The notes under the pieces are model-generated. The model did no database searches, had not been told where the DNA came from, and saw nothing but the letters and a program-made list of their open reading frames with translations. 24,494 bases of DNA, taken from positions 51,407 to 75,900 of the forward strand of contig DKOA01000020.1 of NCBI GenBank assembly GCA_002469895.1, read 5' to 3'. This document shows, one piece after another, positions 8,791 to 14,874 of this stretch. Made by a program: the position numbers and the translations under genes. The DNA is from Opitutia bacterium UBA7374 (GTDB lineage: Bacteria > Verrucomicrobiota > Verrucomicrobiia > Opitutales > Coraliomargaritaceae). Position 1 is the stretch's first letter. Every line of letters begins with the position of its first letter.

Positions 8791-10302
8791 TTACTGTTTA
8801 TTTTTGCTTGGGGAGAGTAGGGGATCTTGCATTTCCCGGCCTAGGGTGATCAAGGCGGATCGAAGCGCTTCCTGCATCTTCCGTTGACTGGTCGTTGGGT
8901 TCATTGGCCGGGCAAGGTCCGGTCGGGCTAGATCAACCATCTCCATAGGATCTTCCCGTAAATTGTAGAGTCGCTCCACACCGATTCCAGGATAATGTAT
9001 GAGTTTCCAATCGCCCATCCGGATCATCCGCTGGCGATCGAGATAGGCACCGTAAACCGCATCATAGTGTGTCTTCTCAACTCCTTTGAGCAGGGGTAAT
9101 AGGCTTTTAAAATCAACTCCGGAGACCTCTTTAAGACCTGCTAGCTCGAGGGTTGTCGGCATGATGTCCTGCAGGTAGATCGGTGTATCGATGCGTGCGC
9201 CGGCGGAAACTTCGGGGCCAACAACAATGAAGGGCACCCGCATGCTGTGCTCGTACATGTTTTGCTTGCCCGAGAGACCATGCCGACCCACGGCCAAGCC
9301 GTGATCCGCAGTAAAAAAGATCCATGTATTATCGGCACGACCAGACGCTTCCAGCGCCTCGAGGATGCGTCCGATTTGCGCGTCCATATGAGTGACGATC
9401 GCAAAATATTCCTGCCGGTTGACTTGTACGCTGTATTCCGTTCGGGGATAGGGCATGAGACGTTCATCGCGAAGCATCTTGCCAAAGGCGGGCTCAGCAA
9501 AAGGGTATTCCGGAAGAAAGTTATCAGGCATTTCCACTCGTTCGAGGGGATAACGATCAACAAACTCTTTGGGTGCCTGGCGGGGGTCGTGGGGTGCATT
9601 AAACGCTAGGTACATGAAAAAGGGATCTTCCTCTTCGGCTGCCTGTTGGATAAACGTAATTCCATCGTCAGCCAGAACTTCACTCCAGTGTTTGCCGCCT
9701 TCCCAAAATCCGCCTTGTTCGGGATCCCAGGGTTTCCATCCGCTCTGGTAGGCTTCAGGATCGACAGGACGGTTATAGCCGGGCGGTAACTCATCGTCTG
9801 CCGGTACGACTTTCCGATTATGACCGTCTGCCGCGACTACTTTATGGACATAGCCATCTGCCGGCATTCCCGGGCGTACGTTCTCGACTACTTCAAAAAC
9901 AGAGTCTGCTTTGACTGGCAGATGCCACTTGCCTGCCATGTAGGTCTTGTAGCCGGCCTGCTGTAGGCGCTGCGGCCAGAACTGCCCGTTGCCAGCACAC
10001 TGCCGGAGTTTTGGGGGCGTCGCATTCCAGACGAAACGACCAGAATTAAGCATCGCCCGACTGGCGATGCAAACGGCCGGTGAATAGGAGCCCATATTGT
10101 AGGCGCCGGTAAACATTGTACCTTTTTCCGCCAGTCGATCGAGATTGGGTGTATCAATATCGAGACACTGAGCTGCCCGCAGGGTCTCGAAGCTCATGTC
10201 ATCTGCCAGAATGAAAAGAATATTCGGTTTGTTGACTGAACCAATCGCAAAGGTAGCCAATAGTACGAATAATGAAGAAAGGAAAAGAGGTATCTGAGAC
10301 AT
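8791..10302 (-). CDS. Secreted type I (formylglycine) sulfatase, S1 family
   Basis: Hydrolyses sulfate esters on a polysaccharide or oligosaccharide. From the ATG at 10302 it has 503 residues with a signal peptide (about 1-22). An in-frame TTG at 10329 would add nine residues, but the ATG gives a cleaner signal sequence. Catalytic features are complete. C78 in CIASR (78-82, the CxAxR form of the motif) is the residue converted to formylglycine. D34-D35 in ILADDM and D333-H334 in TADHG are metal ligands. K125 and H127 (GKWH), H238 (APHDP) and K346 bind substrate sulfate. An arylsulfatase-type C-terminal domain follows (MGDWKLIHYP, LYNLREDPME). No maturase gene is in the window. It is the first gene of the unit with the fucosidase, behind a promoter abutting the 18-bp palindrome. 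The S1 subfamily and exact substrate cannot be told by eye. Confidence 0.95.
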   Translation of the reverse strand: MSQIPLFLSSLFVLLATFAIGSVNKPNILFILADDMSFETLRAAQCLDIDTPNLDRLAEKGTMFTGAYNMGSYSPAVCIASRAMLNSGRFVWNATPPKLRQCAGNGQFWPQRLQQAGYKTYMAGKWHLPVKADSVFEVVENVRPGMPADGYVHKVVAADGHNRKVVPADDELPPGYNRPVDPEAYQSGWKPWDPEQGGFWEGGKHWSEVLADDGITFIQQAAEEEDPFFMYLAFNAPHDPRQAPKEFVDRYPLERVEMPDNFLPEYPFAEPAFGKMLRDERLMPYPRTEYSVQVNRQEYFAIVTHMDAQIGRILEALEASGRADNTWIFFTADHGLAVGRHGLSGKQNMYEHSMRVPFIVVGPEVSAGARIDTPIYLQDIMPTTLELAGLKEVSGVDFKSLLPLLKGVEKTHYDAVYGAYLDRQRMIRMGDWKLIHYPGIGVERLYNLREDPMEMVDLARPDLARPMNPTTSQRKMQEALRSALITLGREMQDPLLSPSKNKQ

Positions 10303-10362
10303 ATTTTTAGGTGAAGAGCAGACGAACAAGTACAGTCGAGTAAGTCAAAAACAGTATTCAAA

Positions 10363-10391
10363 ATTGTAAAAGGATGGAAGCATTGCGACAA
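10363..10391 (-). promoter_or_regulatory. Sigma70-type promoter for the sulfatase-fucosidase unit
   Basis: On the minus strand, TTGTCG (10391-10386) and TACAAT (10368-10363) are separated by exactly 17 nt, matching 4/6 and 5/6 consensus bases. The start would fall near 10356, about 54 nt before the sulfatase ATG. The -35 box directly abuts the palindrome at 10392-10409, whose centre would be near -44, a typical activator position. Confidence 0.5.
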
Positions 10392-10409
10392 TACACGTGT
10401 TCATGCGTA
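10392..10409. promoter_or_regulatory. 18-bp palindromic operator candidate, copy 1
   Basis: TACACGTGTTCATGCGTA reads as half-sites TACACGT and (reversed) TACGCAT with a 4-nt spacer. It lies in the 241-bp region between the divergent sulfatase and sensor kinase genes, so it could serve both, including self-regulation of the kinase/regulator pair. It matches the consensus TACRCAT-N4-ATGYGTA of the three other copies (13553, 17392, 23898). Confidence 0.6.
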
Positions 10410-10543
10410 CATAATCGGATTGTCCCATAATGTGAGGTATATACTACGTTGCATGACCCATTCGACTACAGGTAGAGTGTATTCTTATTGAAATCATGAT
10501 CGGATGAATCAGTGTTACGTTTTCGCTTTTTAAGTCACCTGCT

Positions 10544-12535
10544 ATGGCGAACATAGACAAATCATCAAGTAGACTTATCGCTTTGTCGGCCTGGGTACTG
10601 TCAGTCGCTTTTGTGCCGGCAGCCAAATCCTATCAGTCCAGCTTTACCTCGTCCTCCGTCATTCGAAGCTCACTGGAGGTTCGGCCTCTTGAAGAACTGA
10701 TTGAAAAGGAAATCACCATAAAAAAACGTCTTCAGGAACTGGCTGCTTTTGAATTTGCCCAAGGCAATGCCCCATCGGGCTATCTGATTGATAAAAAGTC
10801 GGCACCCGGTGAGACGGTCTGGATCGAAGTCAGTTGGGGGGAGGAACGAATGATTGATCAGATCATCTTATCTCCGGTTATTTCTTCCCAGAACCGTGGA
10901 CACACCTCCCCTTATTTCCCAAACCGCTTCCAAGTCTACATACGTAACAGCCAAGGCGAGACGCTTGTAGATGAACGTATTTCCGATCATGTCGTCCCGG
11001 ACTTTATTGCCCCCTATTGTATTGAAATCCCACCGACGCCGGCGTCGGCCGTCCGGGTAGTGGCTGATGGAGACAGCGCTATCGGTAGTGTTGGGTTTAA
11101 TGAAATCCTAGTATTCAGTGGTCATGAAAATGTCGCACTTCATCAGTCGGTCACTTCTTCTGAGCCCGAGTATGAACAAACACTAATCCGCTGGAAAAAG
11201 GACTTTTTAGTTGATGGATATTTACCGTATCAAGTGGGTCCTGCCAGTACGAATGTTGGGTTCCGGTTTAATCACACGAGGCATCCGCTGCGTTCGATAA
11301 CGATGGATCTAGGTGAAGTCCTATCTATTTCAGCAATTCACCTGCATCCTAACCTCGGTGATAGTCTTCTCCCTCAGGGCACCGGCCCGGGCTATGGTTT
11401 CCCTACGAAGCTAAGTCTGGAAGTTTCGATGGATGCAGACTTTACCGATGTGAAAACCGTAGCTGTCTATCCGGAAAGATTCATTAACTCGGGGAATCGT
11501 ACCGTCATGTTTCCGATAGCTGGGCAGGAAGCGCGTTATATTCGATTAAACATTCTTCGTCTCTTTCGCGCTCCACACTTCGACCGGAGTATGAACTCGT
11601 TTGCTTTGTCCGAAATTGAGGTTTTCTCAGAGGGTTTTCGTTGCTCCACCGGCAAGTCACTAAAACTTGGTTACAGTGATACTTATCTGAAGCAAATCAG
11701 TGAAGAAAGCATCCGTACGTTGAACGATGGAATTGCGCAGTTTGGAGAGATTCCTTATGTGGATATTTGGTTAGCAGAGCTTTCGGAACGTTTCGACCTA
11801 GAGTCTACACTCGTTGAAATCGCTCATGTCATACGGATGCGTCATGAAAAACAATCCAAGCGTCTACAGATAGCCGTGCTGGTCATTGCGGTTCTTGCCG
11901 TCGCTCTTCTGATCCTTTATATTTTTCATCGTTATCGTCAGCAGAAGGTCGCTCACCAAACTCGTGAACAAATCGCCGCAGATCTACATGACGATCTTGG
12001 TGCCGACCTCGACACCATTACTATGCTGGGCAGACTGGCTGCAAAAGATAATTGCTCTGCCGGCAAACAAGCTTCGTACATCGATAATATTATTAATATT
12101 GCCCGGCACAGTTCTGATTATACCCGGCATTTGATTAGTATCATTGGCAAGGGAGGTGACGGCGGATCTCTTCTGCGGCAAATGCGTAAGACCTCCGATC
12201 GCATGCTGGCTGATTACCAGACGGATTTTCATACCGATGGGTTTGAGCCTCTTGATACAATACGTCCGGAATCCTGCCTCGATATTCTCCTTTTTTATAA
12301 GGAAGCACTGCACAATATTATCAAACACGCTGATGCAGATCGTGTGGATACTTCAGTCCGACTTAGCGGTAGACAATTCCGTCTACAAGTCTGCGATAAT
12401 GGAGTCGGCCATGCAGCGGATGGCGTTAGAATATCGCACGCCTTAAAAAAACGGGCGACCCGTCTTGGCGGTAAAGCAAATTCAGAGAACAATCCAGAAG
12501 GGGGTGTGACGATACATCTCAGCTGCAAGCTCTGA
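10544..12535 (+). CDS. Membrane sensor histidine kinase with two discoidin-like periplasmic domains
   Basis: The sensor half of a two-component system. The 663 residues contain a signal or first membrane segment (about 10-27) and two discoidin (F5/8 type C, galactose-binding-like) domains at about 75-193 and 194-362. Both have the typical ending in which a conserved Arg or Val strand is followed by an (E)I-V-FS strand (GFNEILVFS, LSEIEVFSE). A helical linker leads to a transmembrane helix (about 441-461). The kinase core is HisKA_3/HATPase, as in NarX and LytS-like enzymes. H482 in DLHDDLGA is the phosphorylated histidine, N591 in the N-box (EALHNIIKHA) binds ATP-Mg, and DNGVG (618-622) is the G1 box. 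The response regulator follows 23 nt downstream. Discoidin domains usually bind glycans or cell surfaces, so direct sensing of a polysaccharide fragment is a reasonable inference. The ligand is unknown. ACCT sits 3 nt before the ATG in place of a Shine-Dalgarno sequence. Confidence 0.92.
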   Translation: MANIDKSSSRLIALSAWVLSVAFVPAAKSYQSSFTSSSVIRSSLEVRPLEELIEKEITIKKRLQELAAFEFAQGNAPSGYLIDKKSAPGETVWIEVSWGEERMIDQIILSPVISSQNRGHTSPYFPNRFQVYIRNSQGETLVDERISDHVVPDFIAPYCIEIPPTPASAVRVVADGDSAIGSVGFNEILVFSGHENVALHQSVTSSEPEYEQTLIRWKKDFLVDGYLPYQVGPASTNVGFRFNHTRHPLRSITMDLGEVLSISAIHLHPNLGDSLLPQGTGPGYGFPTKLSLEVSMDADFTDVKTVAVYPERFINSGNRTVMFPIAGQEARYIRLNILRLFRAPHFDRSMNSFALSEIEVFSEGFRCSTGKSLKLGYSDTYLKQISEESIRTLNDGIAQFGEIPYVDIWLAELSERFDLESTLVEIAHVIRMRHEKQSKRLQIAVLVIAVLAVALLILYIFHRYRQQKVAHQTREQIAADLHDDLGADLDTITMLGRLAAKDNCSAGKQASYIDNIINIARHSSDYTRHLISIIGKGGDGGSLLRQMRKTSDRMLADYQTDFHTDGFEPLDTIRPESCLDILLFYKEALHNIIKHADADRVDTSVRLSGRQFRLQVCDNGVGHAADGVRISHALKKRATRLGGKANSENNPEGGVTIHLSCKL

Positions 12536-12558
12536 GCCATTTCAATAAAAATTTAAAT

Positions 12559-13221
12559 ATGGATACATCCGAACAAAAAAAACTTCATATCATCCTCATC
12601 GAAGACAATCCGAACTTTCGAAAAGTTCTGCGAGAAGCACTGGATGACAGTGAATATGTTACCATTGGCAATGACTTCGGTAACTGCGAGCGGGCTCTCA
12701 AATATTTGGCATCTGCAACTACAGTGCCACCGGACGTAGTTCTGCTCGACCTCGAACTTCCGGGTATGGGAGGCCTCGATGCCATCGCGCCGATCCAAAC
12801 TCAGTGCCCGAAGACCCGTATCATCGTGCTCACCCGTTCGGAGGATGAAACCAAGGTCGTCCAAGCGATCTCTCGTGGTGCCTCCGGTTACCTCCTCAAA
12901 TCATCCAGCTTAGAGAAAATTGAGCAGTCCATACAGGATGTCGGTGCAGGTGGAGCCTCTCTTGATCCCCAAGTGGCCAACTACATACTTCGTGCCTTTC
13001 AAACAGCGCGACCAGAGCAAACAGTTGAAAATGGACTGTCTAAAAGACAGCTCGAAGTGCTTGAACTCCTTGCCGAAGGCCTCCTCAAAAAGGAGATCGC
13101 TGATCGTCTCGATCTTTCTTATCATACTGTCGTCATGCACGTTCGTCACATCTACGACAAACTTCAGGTGCAAAATGTCTCTGCCGCCGTCGCCAAAGCG
13201 ATTAAAAGAGGCATTATTTAA
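12559..13221 (+). CDS. NarL/LuxR-family response regulator
   Basis: DNA-binding partner of the upstream discoidin kinase, in the same operon. The 220 residues start with a receiver domain (about 8-125): acidic pocket E15-D16, phospho-acceptor D64 in VVLLDLELPGMGG, switch T92 and conserved K114 in GYLLK. A LuxR-type helix-turn-helix follows at about 158-219 (LSKRQLEVLELLAEGLLKKE, then recognition helix residues in SYHTVVMHVRHIYDKL). The family usually binds inverted heptamers as a dimer and activates sigma70 promoters. It is the obvious candidate to bind the TACRCAT-N4-ATGYGTA palindromes in the neighbouring promoters, but that link is inferred. The ATG follows an AT-rich leader with no Shine-Dalgarno sequence. 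Confidence 0.95.
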   Translation: MDTSEQKKLHIILIEDNPNFRKVLREALDDSEYVTIGNDFGNCERALKYLASATTVPPDVVLLDLELPGMGGLDAIAPIQTQCPKTRIIVLTRSEDETKVVQAISRGASGYLLKSSSLEKIEQSIQDVGAGGASLDPQVANYILRAFQTARPEQTVENGLSKRQLEVLELLAEGLLKKEIADRLDLSYHTVVMHVRHIYDKLQVQNVSAAVAKAIKRGII

Positions 13222-13552
13222 ACCTATTTGACTTAAATCGACGACTCAAAAAGTGTTTCTTAGAAGAGGTCTACGTTTTGATTTATCCGGCACATTTTCA
13301 ATACAGTAGATGAAGTGTTTTGGTTGAAGATGCCTCCGGTGGCACAGCCATATGTCTGCCTGTTGAGCCAATAGCCAACTATATCTATTCGCTACTTCGG
13401 TCTTCAGTCGCCGAGCAACTCTGTCATCCGATTGCAACGATTTCGTTTAAAGGCGTTCCGACTCAAAGTCTTTGAAGTTGGCGCTCTCTAATACCACGCG
13501 AAGTCAACCCTCATATTACCGGGCGAACCTAAGCTACATACAGTTTTCTGGG

Positions 13553-13570
13553 TACACATTAATATGCGTA
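13553..13570. promoter_or_regulatory. 18-bp palindromic operator candidate, copy 2
   Basis: TACACATTAATATGCGTA is the best-matched copy: half-sites TACACAT and (reversed) TACGCAT differ at one base, with a 4-nt spacer. It lies 76 nt before the PEP-CTERM gene ATG. Its flanking bases also resemble copy 3: ACACA-Y-T-W-ATATGCGTAT is shared between 13554-13571 and 17393-17410. Confidence 0.65.
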
Positions 13571-13580
13571 TTATTGCCTA

Positions 13581-13611
13581 TTGCATAATGAGTTATATCA
13601 CCCATTATATT
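13581..13611 (+). promoter_or_regulatory. Weak promoter downstream of operator copy 2
   Basis: TTGCAT (13581-13586) begins 10 nt after the palindrome. TATATT (13606-13611) follows after 19 nt, a long spacer. The spacing from operator to -35 is nearly the same as at the better promoter at 17421. That similarity is the main reason to list it. Confidence 0.3.
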
Positions 13612-13646
13612 GTAAACTAAAGTAACCATTTATTTAATACCAACCT

Positions 13647-14726
13647 ATGAAATCCGCAAGATATATCCTCTTTTATCTTCTCTGCATTTTTGCCTCGGGT
13701 AAATACGCATTCTCGCAAAACACGCTTTGGCAGGGATCCCAAAGCAGCGATTTTAACACAGCAGGCAATTGGAACTTTGGTACCCCTACCCCTACAGATA
13801 GAACGATTGGCACCATTCGAGAAGGGGGCTATGCAAATCCAAACCCGGTGCTTTCGGAAAGTGCGAGCATGGGCCAACTGAGGATCGGGCAACTCGGTGG
13901 TGGGGCAGGAACCACGCCGACGCTTACCTTGGGTGCCGGATCCGCTTTAACTACAACTATTCGCACTGATGTGGGATACTCGCTTAGTGGCGACGCAAGC
14001 AACAGTAGCGGGGCACTTACTGTCAACGGCGGCAATCATAACTTGGGATCCCTTTACATCGGAAATGTGGCCGGAGGCAATAATGCAGTGAATGCCAGCG
14101 GAACAACAACGATCAATGGCGGCACAGTGAATTTGTCAAATGGCGGATTTATCGCTGCACGATCCGTAACAACGTCCACTGGAACCTCGACGGGCTCCCT
14201 CATCATCCGGGGAGGTAGCCTGTCCGCTGCAGGTTCCACCTTCCAAGTTGGCCAACGCGGCTCCGGTACACTTTCTCTAGAGGGCGGCAGCGCGACTTTC
14301 AACAATGGCCTGCGGCTAGCCGATCAAGCAGGTTCGAGTGCTATGCTTAACTTGGCCAGCGGTACCCTAGATGTTGCCAGCGGCTTCTTTACCTTGGGTG
14401 CTGGCACACTTGCGATCAACATTGATAAAGGTATTTTGCAGCTCAATGGAAATAGAACTGGTCTACTGGGGACGCTCTTTGCTGACAGCGATGTGACGCT
14501 GACGATCACAGGTGGCCTTGTCGCAGATAGCGCAGAAGACACTGCCTTATCCACACAGTACTCGCAAAACCTCGGCGAAATCACCGATAGCAACGGAAAC
14601 AAGATTTATTACGGCTTTGACGGAGATGATACCAAAATGTGGTCCGTAATTCCGGAGCCTCCCACTTATGCTCTTTTCGGAGGCTTTTTGGCTCTACTCT
14701 TTGTCATGATACGCCACCGCAAATAA
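13647..14726 (+). CDS. Secreted PEP-CTERM surface protein with beta-strand repeats
   Basis: A 359-residue exported structural or adhesive protein. It has a signal peptide (about 1-23, likely cut near AFS-Q). The N-terminal segment TLWQGSQSSDFNTAGNWNFG is of the kind seen ahead of autotransporter-associated beta-strand repeats. A Gly/Ser/Thr/Asn-rich body of short repeats follows (GGSLSAAG, GGSATFNNG, LNLASGTLDV), as expected for a stacked beta-helix. The C-terminus is a textbook PEP-CTERM sorting signal: IPEP at 335-338, a hydrophobic helix and a basic tail ending RHRK. Such signals are processed by an exosortase, none of which is in this window. No catalytic motif is seen. It might bind substrate or anchor surface material. 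ACCT directly precedes the ATG. The preceding palindrome suggests control with the other glycan genes. Confidence 0.88.
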   Translation: MKSARYILFYLLCIFASGKYAFSQNTLWQGSQSSDFNTAGNWNFGTPTPTDRTIGTIREGGYANPNPVLSESASMGQLRIGQLGGGAGTTPTLTLGAGSALTTTIRTDVGYSLSGDASNSSGALTVNGGNHNLGSLYIGNVAGGNNAVNASGTTTINGGTVNLSNGGFIAARSVTTSTGTSTGSLIIRGGSLSAAGSTFQVGQRGSGTLSLEGGSATFNNGLRLADQAGSSAMLNLASGTLDVASGFFTLGAGTLAINIDKGILQLNGNRTGLLGTLFADSDVTLTITGGLVADSAEDTALSTQYSQNLGEITDSNGNKIYYGFDGDDTKMWSVIPEPPTYALFGGFLALLFVMIRHRK

Positions 14727-14796
14727 AGGTGTCTCGCCGAGCGTACCAGCTCATACAGAGGGTGCTCTAAGAATCCCGATCATGATCAACTAGGGT

Positions 14797-14842
14797 AGCG
14801 GATGTTAGCCTGTCATTGGTTTGGCAGTTGTAAGCATCCGCT
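14797..14842 (+). repeat. Long imperfect hairpin between the PEP-CTERM gene and beta-helix gene 1
   Basis: AGCGGATGTTA (14797-14807) pairs with TAA-G-CATCCGCT (14831-14842), 11 bp with one bulged G. An inner GCC/GGC pair is possible. No T-run follows, and the ATG of the next gene is 33 nt downstream. It may stabilise or process a two-gene transcript, act as a weak terminator, or control translation. I see no known riboswitch pattern in it. Confidence 0.45.
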
Positions 14843-14874
14843 TCGTCTTAAAACCCTACTATTAATAAGCGTTT

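Larger units (their letters stand above)
13222..13646. other. Gene-free 425-bp region before the PEP-CTERM gene
   Basis: No convincing coding region or clear terminator for the regulator gene is visible. The last 95 bp are AT-rich and hold the 18-bp palindrome (13553-13570) and a weak promoter. Upstream of the palindrome, TACATAC (13535-13541) resembles an extra half-site. The first 300 bp show nothing I can interpret. Confidence 0.55.

Noticed and set aside
12182..12188. ATGCGTA heptamer in the kinase gene (also TACGCAT at 13704 and 22273)
   Set aside because: Single half-sites in coding DNA without a partner at the 4-nt spacing; their number fits chance.
14054..14602. Two Pro/Val-rich minus-strand frames inside the PEP-CTERM gene
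   Set aside because: Typical artefacts opposite Gly/Thr/Asn-rich repeats; no start signals or domains.
13647..14726. Repetitive Gly/Ser/Thr sequence considered as a true autotransporter passenger
   Set aside because: The C-terminus is a PEP-CTERM tail rather than a beta-barrel translocator, so it is not a complete autotransporter.
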